NCBI RefSeq assembly: GCF_018343545.2
Contig: NZ_JAGYPE020000013.1
Span: 37,395-101,394, forward strand
Reading direction: 5' to 3'
Origin: Neobacillus citreus
Lineage (GTDB): Bacteria; Bacillota; Bacilli; Bacillales; Cytobacillaceae
DNA length: 64,000 bases
Positions 7,633-16,392 of this stretch are shown piece after piece. The stretch's first letter is position 1. The number at the start of each line of letters is the position of its first letter. The notes beneath the pieces are model-generated. The model was not told the origin of the DNA and did not search any database. It saw nothing but the letters and a program-made list of their open reading frames with translations. The position numbers were made by a program, and so were the translations under genes.

Positions 7633-8070
7633 TTAAGTTGTGGTTTGTGTATTATAGAGCAAAGCCTGGGCAATTCCGGTAAAGTATTCCGATTCTCTGA
7701 TAATATGAACTAAGACCACCTTCGCGGTAGGATTGCCGCTGACGGCGGCACTTTCGTTTTTGATTTGTTCACACAGCCTGATAAAGGACAGGCTCTCCTG
7801 CAGGCAGTACGATATCAGCTGGATGACATGCTGGTGCAATTCATTGGTCACATTGGCACCGGAACGAATGACTGTCTCAATGTAGCGGACAACCTGCTGA
7901 TGAGTTTCAGCTAATGCTGCCTCCCATTTTTTCAACGCATCCACAAACTCCGGCTCGAGCCCCTTCACCAACTCGCGGATAACAACGGTATGTTCTTCCT
8001 CCTGATGCTTCCAAAATTCCGCCTCGTCTAAAATTCTTAACGGCATTTGCTGTCCGTAGTAAAATTGCAT
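7633..8070 (-). CDS. DUF2935 family protein, single domain
   Basis: A 145-residue, mostly helical protein starting MQFYYGQQMPLRILDEAEFW followed by KHQEEEHTVVIRE; the acidic/histidine-rich HQEEEHT together with later HxxH and E residues suggests a four-helix bundle able to bind metal, as proposed for the DUF2935 family. Most relatives have two such repeats of about 130 residues; this one carries one. The frame is open to 8091, but GGGGAGGGG six bases before ATG 8070 decides the start. It is alone and convergent with the permease. Function unknown. Confidence 0.7.
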   Translation of the reverse strand: MQFYYGQQMPLRILDEAEFWKHQEEEHTVVIRELVKGLEPEFVDALKKWEAALAETHQQVVRYIETVIRSGANVTNELHQHVIQLISYCLQESLSFIRLCEQIKNESAAVSGNPTAKVVLVHIIRESEYFTGIAQALLYNTQTTT

Positions 8071-8175
8071 TGACATCCCCTCCCCTGACAATCTATGGGA
8101 TAGGCCTTTAAATTATTCGCACATTCCTGGTACGAAAATGGTAAAATGAGAAAAAGTCATTTTGAGGTTATAAAT

Positions 8176-8928
8176 ATGAGTTTAATTGGTAGTCAATATC
8201 TCAGAAGCGTTCGATTAATGAGAGAGGAATTACCCTCTTCCAATCGGTACCCTTTTAATCTGTCGTGCATGAAAAATTGGCATGAACTATTTTTTCATCC
8301 AAAGGTTACTTTTCTTGTCGGGGAAAACGGCATGGGTAAATCCACATTATTAGAGGCCGTTGCGGTCACACTTGGCTTTAACCCGGAAGGCGGTTCCTTC
8401 AATTTTAATTTTTCCACCTATGACTCCCATTCAGAACTTGGAGAATATCTTAAAGTTATTAAAGGCGCAGAAAAACCGCGGGATGGTTTTTTCCTTAGAG
8501 CGGAAAGCTTTTATAATGTGGCTTCTAATATTGAAGAGATGGATCGTGAGATATTAGGTCGTCCGGTCATAGATTCTTTTGGAGGGGTTTCCCTTCACGA
8601 GCAATCCCATGGTGAAGCCTTTTTCTCAACGTTCCTTCATCGATTTGGAGGCAATGGAATCTATATTTTAGATGAACCGGAAGCTGCCTTATCTCCATTA
8701 CGGCAAATGTCGATGCTGACGCGGATTCATGATTTAGTGAATGAGAATTCCCAATTTATCATTGCTACCCATTCACCAATCATCATGGCCTACCCTGATG
8801 CGAAAATTTTTGAATTCACTGAAGATGGCATTAGGGAAAGCCGGCTCGAGAACACAAATCATTACAGGCTTATGAAGCAGTTTTTTGAAGATAAAAATAG
8901 GATGCTGCATCATTTATTAAATGAGTAA
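8176..8928 (+). CDS. Stand-alone ABC/Rad50-like AAA ATPase
   Basis: A 250-residue protein with Walker A GENGMGKST (49-57), an ABC-signature-like SHGE (144-147), Walker B YILDEPEAAL (163-172) and a switch histidine in ATHSP (198-202). The arrangement is that of single-domain AAA_15/AAA_21 ATPases related to SMC/Rad50/RecF and OLD-type proteins, without coiled coil or membrane segments. Such proteins occur alone in many Bacilli and also as parts of toxin or defence modules; no partner nuclease or membrane gene is adjacent, so I infer nothing more. ATG 8176 follows TGAGGT at nine bases; the ATG at 8146 lacks a ribosome site. A terminator follows at once. Confidence 0.75.
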   Translation: MSLIGSQYLRSVRLMREELPSSNRYPFNLSCMKNWHELFFHPKVTFLVGENGMGKSTLLEAVAVTLGFNPEGGSFNFNFSTYDSHSELGEYLKVIKGAEKPRDGFFLRAESFYNVASNIEEMDREILGRPVIDSFGGVSLHEQSHGEAFFSTFLHRFGGNGIYILDEPEAALSPLRQMSMLTRIHDLVNENSQFIIATHSPIIMAYPDAKIFEFTEDGIRESRLENTNHYRLMKQFFEDKNRMLHHLLNE

Positions 8929-8954
8929 AGCTCAGGAGAACCTGAGCTTTTTTA
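8928..8954. terminator. Terminator shared by the ATPase gene and speD
   Basis: AGCTCAGG and CCTGAGCT pair around AGAA, with TTTTTT on plus and AAA on the left side for the opposite strand. It lies between convergent genes and reaches the speD stop codon. Confidence 0.85.
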
Positions 8955-9758
8955 GATAATATTTTTTCCATAAAAGATTTCGTCCATTTCAAACTTAATT
9001 CTCTCTGTTATTTCAATAACCTCATCAGGTGACAATCTATCTTTTGTATAGCCAAATAAATAATGATTAAGGTCAAATTCCCTCAGCTTACATTTGGTGT
9101 GAAAAATGTTCTCTTGATAGACATTCACATCAATCATATCAAACATTTCGCCGACGTCCTCAGGAATATAGTTTTGGATGGAGCTAATTTCATGATCAAT
9201 GAACAGCTTATATCCATCCTTATCACGCGTAAAGCCTCGAACACGGTAATCAATTGTCATCACGTCCGTTTCAAAGGAACGGATTAAATAATGGAGCGCC
9301 TTAAGAGGCGAAATCTCCCCGCATGTAGAAACATCTATGTCGGCTCGAAATGTGCTGATTCCCTCGTCAGGATGATATTCAGGGTATGTATGAACGGTAA
9401 TATGACTTTTATCTAATTGGAAGACTACAGATTCCATCAACGGACCAGGTGATTCCTCAAAGATTTCAGACGGCGCATTTTCAACCGGGCCTTCCGATAC
9501 TAAGATCGTGACACTTGCTCCCGCAGGCTCGAAATCCTGACTCGCGATGTTTAATACATGTGCTCCTATAATGTCTGCTACATCCTTTAATATCCTAGTT
9601 AACCGCTCGGCACTGTATTGCTCATCGATATATTTTAAATATGCTTCCCTCTCTTCTCTTGTTCTCGTATAACAAATATCATACATATTAAAACTTAGTG
9701 ATTTCGTCAAATTATTAAAGCCGTGTAATTCGATGCGTTGTTGATGTGTTAGTTTCAT
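8952..9758 (-). CDS. speD: S-adenosylmethionine decarboxylase proenzyme (long, E. coli-type)
   Basis: At 268 residues it matches the longer class of bacterial SpeD. It makes decarboxylated SAM, the aminopropyl donor for spermidine. The self-processing serine that becomes the pyruvoyl cofactor is S118 in [14 protein letters not shown]; a conserved cysteine lies in [20 protein letters not shown]. The N-terminus [20 protein letters not shown] is typical. Most Bacilli carry the short class (SpeH, about 125 residues); the long form is common in the B. cereus/Neobacillus side of the family and may coexist with a short form elsewhere. It is monocistronic; a spermidine synthase gene is not adjacent. 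Confidence 0.92.
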   Translation of the reverse strand: MKLTHQQRIELHGFNNLTKSLSFNMYDICYTRTREEREAYLKYIDEQYSAERLTRILKDVADIIGAHVLNIASQDFEPAGASVTILVSEGPVENAPSEIFEESPGPLMESVVFQLDKSHITVHTYPEYHPDEGISTFRADIDVSTCGEISPLKALHYLIRSFETDVMTIDYRVRGFTRDKDGYKLFIDHEISSIQNYIPEDVGEMFDMIDVNVYQENIFHTKCKLREFDLNHYLFGYTKDRLSPDEVIEITERIKFEMDEIFYGKNII

Positions 9759-9948
9759 TTCACTTCCCCCTAAAGACCTTTTTCGCTTATAAATAATATT
9801 AATTTACCCATTAATCGTCATTTTTATGGGAATTATCATTTAGAAACAGGTGCAAAGTGTTGCCACTGTTTTATTTTTTTGAAGAAAACCTTAATTTTTT
9901 TCAAATTTCGGAGGAAAATAATTGAAGGATTGACAATGAGGTGAAGAA

Positions 9949-11202
9949 ATGAAAAAAAGGTTTTTGATAGTATTGATATTCCTAATAATAATGCCGAACC
10001 TTACGAGAGCAGAGCCGAGAAGCAACAAGGTGATGGTTGCCTTTGTAAGGGATGGGTTCCTCTGGACAAAGATATATGGAAAGGAAGAAAGAATTACAAA
10101 AGAGCCGGCAAAATATCCATATCCGCCTCAATGGTCCCATGATGGCAAATGGATTGTATATCAAGTCGAACCTAAAGAGAAGCTTAGTCCCAATGTAGAA
10201 TTCCAGACGGAGGTTTGGGTATACAATCTAGAAACGAAAAAACATAAGAGAATAACTCTAGATGGAACTAATCCGAAATGGTCCCCAGTGGAAAACCTTG
10301 TTGCATTTAAAAGCGGCGGTGTCTTAAATGTCTCGAATCTTGAATCTTTTTATAATATTGCCCTTGGTGTGGGAGACTACAATTGGTTTCCGGATGGACG
10401 GTCTTTCATCACAAGCTCGGGGGCTTCCCTAAGGCCTGATGGATGGACCAATACTATTCTCTACAAGATTGGGCTTGAAAGGAATTTAGACAAAATCACT
10501 AGCCTCACTAAGAATGTGAACAAGTTTTATACCATTCCCAGTGAATTGAAAAAAGGGAACGTTAGCTTGTTAGCAATTGATGCGACCGATTTTAAATTTT
10601 CTCCTGATGGAAAATGGATTTCCTTTATGGTCAGCCCTACTGCCTCTTGGTCAATGGACAGCAATTTGGTTTGTGTTATTTCGTCTGATGGGCAAACGTT
10701 TGAAGTTTTAGACGAAATTATTTGGGAAGTGGGGGCACCCAAATGGGCGTTTCAGCAAAATCGGATTGGATATATCGCGGGAGGCGGGAGAATTGTCTCC
10801 GGCTTTAAGAACAAAGATATGAAGGTCACGGACCTGCCTGCCTTTCAAACCACCAGCCTGACACCAGCCCATTTTGCAGAATTAGGCTTCTCTTGGAAGG
10901 ATGACCATTCTCTTTATGTCTCAAGGGTAAAAGAAAGTGAATGGTCAAATAACCCAAAACAGCGGCCTGACCCATCGTTATTTTTTATAAAAATCGGTGA
11001 TTCATTACAGAAACAAATTACCTTTCCGCCAAAGGACTATGGAGATTACGATCCAATATATCTTCCTGCAGCCGGTAAAATAACTTGGCTGCGATATCAG
11101 GATATAGCCATGACAACAAGAGACTTATGGATTTCAGACCCTGATGGTAAAAACGCAAAGGTATGGATTAAAAACGTCGGGGGCTATGATTTTTTTGAGT
11201 AA
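9949..11202 (+). CDS. Exported TolB/WD40-like beta-propeller protein
   Basis: The 417-residue product starts with a signal peptide (MKKRFLIVLIFLIIMPNLTRA, cleavage near residue 21) and then repeats blades of the type PQWSHDGKWIVYQ, PKWSPVENLVAFK, FKFSPDGKWISFM, which are the (W/F)SPDGK motifs of TolB-like propellers. There is no lipobox, so it is probably released or held at the cell surface. No catalytic domain is visible; the propeller likely binds a ligand or partner. The ribosome site GAGGTG precedes the ATG. It lies alone, upstream of dps, and has its stop ten bases before the PerR box. Function unknown. Confidence 0.65.
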   Translation: MKKRFLIVLIFLIIMPNLTRAEPRSNKVMVAFVRDGFLWTKIYGKEERITKEPAKYPYPPQWSHDGKWIVYQVEPKEKLSPNVEFQTEVWVYNLETKKHKRITLDGTNPKWSPVENLVAFKSGGVLNVSNLESFYNIALGVGDYNWFPDGRSFITSSGASLRPDGWTNTILYKIGLERNLDKITSLTKNVNKFYTIPSELKKGNVSLLAIDATDFKFSPDGKWISFMVSPTASWSMDSNLVCVISSDGQTFEVLDEIIWEVGAPKWAFQQNRIGYIAGGGRIVSGFKNKDMKVTDLPAFQTTSLTPAHFAELGFSWKDDHSLYVSRVKESEWSNNPKQRPDPSLFFIKIGDSLQKQITFPPKDYGDYDPIYLPAAGKITWLRYQDIAMTTRDLWISDPDGKNAKVWIKNVGGYDFFE

Positions 11203-11212
11203 AAAACTTTGT

Positions 11213-11227
11213 TTATAATTATTATAA
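11213..11227. promoter_or_regulatory. PerR box upstream of dps
   Basis: TTATAATTATTATAA is an exact match to the PerR operator consensus TTATAATNATTATAA. It lies about 70 bp upstream of the dps start. PerR represses peroxide-stress genes, among them mrgA/dps-type ferritins, in Bacilli, so peroxide induction is the natural inference. Confidence 0.8.
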
Positions 11228-11234
11228 TTTGGTA

Positions 11235-11262
11235 TTAATTATAATATTATATATGTTATAAT
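11235..11262 (+). promoter_or_regulatory. Likely dps promoter (-10 TATAAT)
   Basis: A perfect -10 TATAAT (11257-11262) is preceded by a weak -35 (TTAATT, 16 bp away). The AT-rich stretch between also contains a second, imperfect PerR-like half site (TTATAATATTATA). Confidence 0.5.
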
Positions 11263-11294
11263 TTAAACAGATAGAAAAATAGGAGGAATGCTAA

Positions 11295-11729
11295 ATGACA
11301 CTAGAAAAAGTTCTTAACCAACAAATTGCAAACTGGAATGTATTATATACAAAGCTTCACCGTTTTCACTGGTATGTAAAGGGACCTCACTTCTTTACAT
11401 TACATGCTAAATTTGAGGAATTATATGACGAAGCCTCAGCAACCATTGATGAATTTGCTGAGCAATTACTTACAATCGGCGGCAGCCCAGTCTCAACCTT
11501 GAAGGAATATTTGGAAATCGCAACAATCAAGGAAGCTACAGATACTTTGAAAGCTGAGGAAATGGTCCAGTCCATTGTAAAGGATTTCACACAAATCATC
11601 GCTGAATTACAAGCTGGAATGGAAACAGCTGAACAAAACAATGACGAAGTAACCAGCGACATGTTCTTGGGACTGAAAGGCAAACTTGAGAAACATAACT
11701 GGATGTTAAAAGCCTTTTTAGGTGCATAA
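11295..11729 (+). CDS. dps: Dps-family ferritin-like DNA-protecting protein
   Basis: The 144-residue protein has the Dps ferroxidase residues at the expected spacing: H25 in HRFHWYVKG, D52 and E56 in TIDEFAEQ. Dps dodecamers oxidise ferrous iron with hydrogen peroxide, store it as ferric mineral and shield DNA. The start ATG follows AGGAGG. The PerR box 70 bp upstream indicates control by peroxide and iron, which resembles B. subtilis MrgA as well as Dps (ytkB, in this chromosomal region). Which of the two it represents needs phylogeny; the fold and role are secure. Confidence 0.92.
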   Translation: MTLEKVLNQQIANWNVLYTKLHRFHWYVKGPHFFTLHAKFEELYDEASATIDEFAEQLLTIGGSPVSTLKEYLEIATIKEATDTLKAEEMVQSIVKDFTQIIAELQAGMETAEQNNDEVTSDMFLGLKGKLEKHNWMLKAFLGA

Positions 11730-11767
11730 TCACATATTTTGAAGCATAAGAACCGTCCCCTTGCATC

Positions 11768-11800
11768 AAAAAAGCAGCCCGAATTTTAGGCTGCTTTTTT
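11768..11800. terminator. Bidirectional terminator between dps and rsuA
   Basis: AAAAAAGCAGCC pairs with GGCTGCTTTTTT around a nine-base loop; poly-T is present on both strands. Confidence 0.9.
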
Positions 11801-12519
11801 CATGTTATTTGATAATTTTTTAATAACTCTAGTTCTTCATCTGACAATTCCCGATATTCTCCGAGTTCGATCGTTTCATCCAGCTGCAATGGTCCCATCG
11901 ATATCCGCTGTAAATAGACGACTCTTTTGCCCACAGCTTCGAACATTCTTTTCACTTGATGAAATTTCCCTTCGGTAATTGTCAGCTCGATATCTGAGCG
12001 GATACCGGATTTTATGATTTTCAGCTCACCGGGCTTGGTCAAATAGCCATCATCTAGGACAACACCTTTTGCGAAGGCTTTCACATCGTCCTCAGTTACT
12101 TCACGATCAATAACAGCAAAATAGGTTTTCGGAACATGCTTTTTCGGTGATAGAAGTCGATGCGCCAATTGACCATCATTCGTAATCAACAGCAAGCCCT
12201 CTGTATCCTTGTCGAGGCGGCCGACAGGAAATGGTTCATACACCTGATCCTCCATCTCCAGTAAATCAATGACGGTTTCATCTACGTTATCCTCTGTTGC
12301 AGAAATTACTCCTGGAGGCTTGTTCATCATCAAATAGATAAACTCTTTGTATTCAATCACTTCCCCGTTTAATGTCACGGTTTGTGTATTTGGATCCACA
12401 TGCTGCTTGGCATCCTTGATGACAACATCATCTACTTTAACAGCACCATTTTTCAGAAGCTGTTTGACTTCCTTACGGCTGCCAAAGCCAAGGTTGGCAA
12501 GCATTTTATCAATTCTCAA
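11800..12519 (-). CDS. rsuA: 16S rRNA pseudouridine synthase, RsuA/RluB family
   Basis: It has an N-terminal S4 RNA-binding domain (RIDKMLANLGFGSRKEVKQL) and the catalytic pseudouridine synthase motif GRLDKDTEGLLLITNDG with the nucleophile D103. RsuA modifies U516 of 16S rRNA; small Firmicute members of this size (239 residues) are generally annotated as RsuA, though RluB-type 23S specificity is possible. I chose TTG 12519, eight bases after GGAAGGAG; the open frame to 12537 would place the ribosome site inside the gene. It overlaps the end of the flippase gene by 11 bp, so it is probably translated in a coupled way, as in B. subtilis next to ytgP. Confidence 0.88.
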   Translation of the reverse strand: MRIDKMLANLGFGSRKEVKQLLKNGAVKVDDVVIKDAKQHVDPNTQTVTLNGEVIEYKEFIYLMMNKPPGVISATEDNVDETVIDLLEMEDQVYEPFPVGRLDKDTEGLLLITNDGQLAHRLLSPKKHVPKTYFAVIDREVTEDDVKAFAKGVVLDDGYLTKPGELKIIKSGIRSDIELTITEGKFHQVKRMFEAVGKRVVYLQRISMGPLQLDETIELGEYRELSDEELELLKNYQIT

Positions 12520-14140
12520 CAGCTTTTCTCCTTCCAAATAATTTTAATTTGGATAGTAAACGGTCTACTCTATTTCCAAATAAGCGGCGGGCCAGACCCG
12601 ATTTTACTCCAAGGTAAAAATAAATACCAGCGCCAACCCCTGCACTTATTAAAATGATGGCCACAGATTGAAGCTTTGATTCCGGTGATAAAAATAACAA
12701 TAAAAATCGATAAACAACCTCGGTGCCGACCCACATCAGTCCGGCAAAAATGGCAATCAATAAGCTTCTCCGCCAAACCAGCCGGAACGGATATTTGGCA
12801 AATTTCTTAATGATAATGATATTAATGATTATGGAGGCTGTGTAGCCAAGTGTTGTTGCCAACACCGCCCCTTTTATTTCCATCAGCTCAATCAGGGGTA
12901 TATTTAAGGTTAATTTGATTAATAAGCCGACAAGCAAACTCAATATCGTAAAGCGCTGTTCATTGATTCCCTGCAGGATTGCGGCTGTTACAGAGTAAAG
13001 CGAAAACAATATCGCAACAGGAGCATATGTGCTTAAAACTCCCGCGCCCAATAAATTATGTTCATAAAACGCCGTATAGACAGGCTCAGCCAGCAAAGAA
13101 AGACCGATTGCTGCCGGCAACGTCAAAAACAAAAGCACTTGAAAGGTTTGGTTCAACTGATGATTTAAACTTTTTCGATTCCCCTCCACAAACGCCTTTG
13201 TGATGCTTGGGACAAGCGCTAAAGAAAAGCCTATAGCCAACGAAACAGGGATAATGACGATTTTATGCGATTCAAAATTCAAAATAGAAAAATAATCTTC
13301 CGCCACTTTTGCCTTTCCGATGGCAGCCATGGCCTTCGTAAAGGTAAATTGATCAATTGCTTGAAACAATGGATTAGCAATTCCAACCAGCACAAACGGG
13401 AAAGCAGAAATAAAGATTTCCTTGTAAATTTCCTTTAGTGATATATGTATTGTGCCTTTGTCATGGGTTAGAAGTTCGTCCAAATGCGGCTTTCGTTTAT
13501 ACCAATACCAAAATAAAACGAGCAAGCCCCCGATAGCCCCGGTAAAGGCGGCAAAGGTTGCAACACTGACGGCGGTAACCATTTTTCCATGAAAAACTTG
13601 AAGGACGATATAGGCTCCCAAAAGCGTAAAGGTAATCCTGACGATTTGTTCGATTACCTGAGAAAGAGCCGAAGGGCCCATTGATTGATGGCCCTGAAAA
13701 TAGCCTCTAATGAGACTCATAAATGGAACCACTATTAAGGCAAAGCTGACTGCTCGCATGACAGTGGTAACATTTCCTATGTTTGCTTTTTCATCACCTA
13801 TACTCATTTCCGCTAAAACGGGTGCAGCAATATACATTACCAAGAAGGCGGCAAAACCAGTTGCCAGCATGATCACTAAGCCAGATTTAAACAGCTTCCT
13901 GCCAACCGCATACTCTTCGAGTGCATTATATTTGGAAATAAATTTAGAAACAGCCAGCGGAACTCCGGCCGTTGCAATACTGATAAAAATGGTATATGGG
14001 ACATACGAAAATTGGTAAAGAACTGTCCCTTCCCGGCCAACTATTTGAAAGAATGGAATAACATAAATAAGTCCGAGAATTTTTGAAAGAATCGTTCCAA
14101 CCGTTAATATAAAGGTTCCTCTTAATAGCTTAGATTGCAT
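12509..14140 (-). CDS. ytgP: MurJ/SpoVB-type polysaccharide flippase (YtgP)
   Basis: A 543-residue membrane protein of the MOP exporter superfamily with about fourteen hydrophobic segments (first one about residues 8-27, LRGTFILTVGTILSKILGLI). YtgP of B. subtilis is the MurJ lipid II flippase used in peptidoglycan synthesis, partly redundant with Amj; SpoVB and YkvU are paralogues. The charged loops with K/R-rich ends and the neighbour rsuA fit YtgP better than SpoVB. It is the first gene of a two-gene minus-strand unit and is divergent from ytfP. Confidence 0.85.
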   Translation of the reverse strand: MQSKLLRGTFILTVGTILSKILGLIYVIPFFQIVGREGTVLYQFSYVPYTIFISIATAGVPLAVSKFISKYNALEEYAVGRKLFKSGLVIMLATGFAAFLVMYIAAPVLAEMSIGDEKANIGNVTTVMRAVSFALIVVPFMSLIRGYFQGHQSMGPSALSQVIEQIVRITFTLLGAYIVLQVFHGKMVTAVSVATFAAFTGAIGGLLVLFWYWYKRKPHLDELLTHDKGTIHISLKEIYKEIFISAFPFVLVGIANPLFQAIDQFTFTKAMAAIGKAKVAEDYFSILNFESHKIVIIPVSLAIGFSLALVPSITKAFVEGNRKSLNHQLNQTFQVLLFLTLPAAIGLSLLAEPVYTAFYEHNLLGAGVLSTYAPVAILFSLYSVTAAILQGINEQRFTILSLLVGLLIKLTLNIPLIELMEIKGAVLATTLGYTASIIINIIIIKKFAKYPFRLVWRRSLLIAIFAGLMWVGTEVVYRFLLLFLSPESKLQSVAIILISAGVGAGIYFYLGVKSGLARRLFGNRVDRLLSKLKLFGRRKAVEN

Positions 14141-14334
14141 AGAATCCCTTCCTGCTTGCAGAAATACGTGCGCATTCGTTTAGAAAAAAATTCGACTTTT
14201 TTTGCACACTATTGATAGTTTACAACTTCTTCTCCCTCGATGCTACTCACAACCAAAGCAAATTTGTGAAAAGTCGTTTATTTTCCTTATGTTATGCTTA
14301 TAATGAAGTGAATATATTTTAAGTTGGTGTATAT

Positions 14335-15609
14335 ATGGAATTTGATTGTATAGTCATAGGCGGCGGGCCATCCGGACTAATGGCAGCCATCGCCGCAGGG
14401 GAAAAAGGCGCTAAGGTGCTGTTAATTGATAAAGGAGACAAGCTTGGCCGAAAGCTGGCCATTTCCGGAGGCGGCCGCTGCAATGTCACAAACCGCCTGC
14501 CTGTTGAAGAAATTATTAAGCATATTCCCGGAAACGGCAAGTTTTTATATAGTGCTTTTTCGATATTTAATAATGAAGATATCATTCGTTTCTTTGAAGG
14601 GTTGGGAATTACCTTAAAGGAAGAAGACCATGGGCGGATGTTTCCGGTAACAGACAAAGCCCAATCAGTCGTCGATGCACTGTTATCTCAATTAGAAAAA
14701 TTACAGGTCAAAATTTTTAAAAATTGCGCTGTCGCCGAGGTCTTATATGAAAATGGACAAACCGCAGGAGTCCTGTTAAGGGACGGACAAACGATTGCCG
14801 CGAAATCGGTTGTAATTGCAGTCGGGGGCAAATCCGTTCCGCATACAGGGTCAACCGGGGATGGCTATGCCTGGGCCGAGAAAGCTGGCCATAATATTAC
14901 AGATTTATTCCCTACCGAAGTGCCAGTAACTTCCGCTGAGTCTTTTATTAAAAATAAAACCCTCCAAGGTTTGTCACTCCGGGATATTGAATTAAGTGTA
15001 TTGAACCCAAAAGGGAAACCCTTGATTTCCCACCGTATGGACATGATTTTTACCCATTTCGGAATCAGCGGGCCAGCCGTTCTGCGCTGCAGCCAGTTTA
15101 TTGTCAAGGCGATGAAAAAGTGGAATTTAACACAGGTAACCATGAGTCTTGATGCTCTCCCTGACCGCAACGAGGAAGAGATTTTTCAAGAGATGATGAA
15201 GCTTGTAAAAGCCGAACCGAAAAAAAGCATCAAAAATACGTTTAAAGGATTATTGCCTGAACGGTACCTGTTATTTCTGCTCGAACAAAACGAGATTGAT
15301 ACTTCGGCACAGGGCGGAACGATTGCTCACGAAAAAATCCGCAGTTTCGCTAAGAACTGCAAGCAGTTCGAATTTAAAGTGAATGGAACGCTCTCAATCG
15401 AAAAGGCATTTGTCACCGGCGGGGGGGTCTCTGTCAAAGAAATAGACCCAAAAACAATGGGATCGAAACTTATGGATGGTTTATATTTTTGCGGAGAAAT
15501 CCTTGATATCCACGGATATACAGGTGGATATAATATTACCTCTGCACTTGTGACCGGGAGACTTGCAGGGACCAACGCTGCCCTCTCTGCCAAAAAACAA
15601 TGGGCCTGA
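14335..15609 (+). CDS. ytfP: FAD-dependent oxidoreductase of the HI0933/YhiN family (YtfP)
   Basis: The 424-residue protein begins with a Rossmann dinucleotide fold ([21 protein letters not shown]), followed by the family signature [14 protein letters not shown] and a C-terminal [16 protein letters not shown] flavin-binding stretch. These are all hallmarks of the BaiN/HI0933 flavoproteins. Some gut relatives reduce bile-acid intermediates, but the role in Bacilli is unknown. No membrane segment, so cytoplasmic. It is divergent from the flippase gene and apparently monocistronic, ending just before the convergent cse60-like gene. Confidence 0.85.
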   Translation: MEFDCIVIGGGPSGLMAAIAAGEKGAKVLLIDKGDKLGRKLAISGGGRCNVTNRLPVEEIIKHIPGNGKFLYSAFSIFNNEDIIRFFEGLGITLKEEDHGRMFPVTDKAQSVVDALLSQLEKLQVKIFKNCAVAEVLYENGQTAGVLLRDGQTIAAKSVVIAVGGKSVPHTGSTGDGYAWAEKAGHNITDLFPTEVPVTSAESFIKNKTLQGLSLRDIELSVLNPKGKPLISHRMDMIFTHFGISGPAVLRCSQFIVKAMKKWNLTQVTMSLDALPDRNEEEIFQEMMKLVKAEPKKSIKNTFKGLLPERYLLFLLEQNEIDTSAQGGTIAHEKIRSFAKNCKQFEFKVNGTLSIEKAFVTGGGVSVKEIDPKTMGSKLMDGLYFCGEILDIHGYTGGYNITSALVTGRLAGTNAALSAKKQWA

Positions 15610-15618
15610 TTCTTTATA

Positions 15619-15804
15619 TCAGGCCCGGTAAATAATCATCGCCGAAAAACAATAAATCTGATCTTCCTCCTCATCTTCCTGAAATGCCGCAACATTATAT
15701 TTAATATCCAAGAGACTCTTATCATCCAAACCTCTTAAAAAGCTATTCATTTCTTTCTCCAAATCCTTCTCATGCTCACGGTCAAACAGCTTTACCTGAA
15801 TCAT
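15619..15804 (-). CDS. cse60: Sporulation protein Cse60-like
   Basis: A 61-residue acidic protein, MIQVKLFDREHEKDLEKEMN..., ending AMIIYRA. Its pattern (IQVKLFDxEHExDLExEMNxFL, then DIKYNVA and CFSAMIIY) fits the short sporulation-associated Cse60 family of Bacilli, expressed from SigmaE in the mother cell in B. subtilis. Biochemical function is unknown. The ATG follows AAGGGAGAG. No SigmaE promoter could be assigned with confidence. Confidence 0.65.
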   Translation of the reverse strand: MIQVKLFDREHEKDLEKEMNSFLRGLDDKSLLDIKYNVAAFQEDEEEDQIYCFSAMIIYRA

Positions 15805-15949
15805 TGGGCTCTCCCTTTCTTTTTTTTTATCATTATGACCATTTTTTCAAAATTTTAAAAATTAACTTCCGCTAAAAATTAAGATGAAGTTAAGGTTAAG
15901 CCTATACACTTCTTTTTGTAGGTTGTTAGTTCAGAAAGGAGAGATTCAC

Positions 15950-16369
15950 TTGGATAAAAAACAAAAGATCTCCTGGGGAGTTAGCTTTGGGAGTTTAGCA
16001 TTAGTAGCAGGAATGATGTCATATCTAGGATTTTCAAACGGCAGCAATCTATTTACCGCGAATCAGGGGGCTGCCGCGCAGCAGCAGGATGGGTCCGGAA
16101 ACCAGCCACAGCAATTTGGAAGCCAATCTGGGCAGGGAGAGGACAGCTTTGGATCCCAATCCCAAGATGGGCAAGGAAGCTTTGGATTCCGGCATGGCCA
16201 TGACCGTTTTGGCGGGGATTATTCCGGACAAACAAACGGAGATAATGGCTCCCTTGACTCCAGCAGCGGGTTCTCTTCAGATGACAACGGGCAAAATCAA
16301 TTTTCATCAAATAGCGACTCTGGATTTGGGCATCATGGCGGCTTTGACACGACGACAGGTGGCACCTGA
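15950..16369 (+). CDS. Small membrane-anchored, Gly/Ser/Gln-rich exported protein with flavinylation-like C-terminus
   Basis: From TTG 15950 (AAAGGAGAG seven bases upstream) the gene encodes 139 residues: a short basic start, one membrane segment (about 8-26, SWGVSFGSLALVAGMMSYLG), then a low-complexity outside region rich in G, S, Q, D and N with several FGxQS repeats and histidine pairs. It ends exactly in DTTTGGT (133-139), which resembles the D-x-x-(S/T)-G-A-(S/T) motif where ApbE attaches FMN, with glycine in place of alanine. The next gene is an ApbE homologue and the one after is a heme-binding membrane protein. I infer an exported electron carrier or cell-wall-spanning redox tether; it could also be only a surface protein of unknown role. 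Confidence 0.6.
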   Translation: MDKKQKISWGVSFGSLALVAGMMSYLGFSNGSNLFTANQGAAAQQQDGSGNQPQQFGSQSGQGEDSFGSQSQDGQGSFGFRHGHDRFGGDYSGQTNGDNGSLDSSSGFSSDDNGQNQFSSNSDSGFGHHGGFDTTTGGT

Positions 16370-16392
16370 TATTTAACTATCAATTTAACTCG

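Noticed and set aside
8176..8928. Defence system ATPase (OLD/Septu/retron-type)
   Set aside because: No nuclease, toxin or reverse transcriptase gene is adjacent; the flanks are a DUF2935 protein and speD. Left as a lone ATPase.
12347..12657. Plus-strand frames over rsuA and the flippase gene
   Set aside because: Shadows of strong minus-strand genes; no ribosome sites or family motifs.
16049..16376. Alternative frames over the low-complexity exported protein
   Set aside because: High-GC repetitive sequence opens several frames; only the TTG 15950 frame has a ribosome site, a membrane segment and sensible composition.
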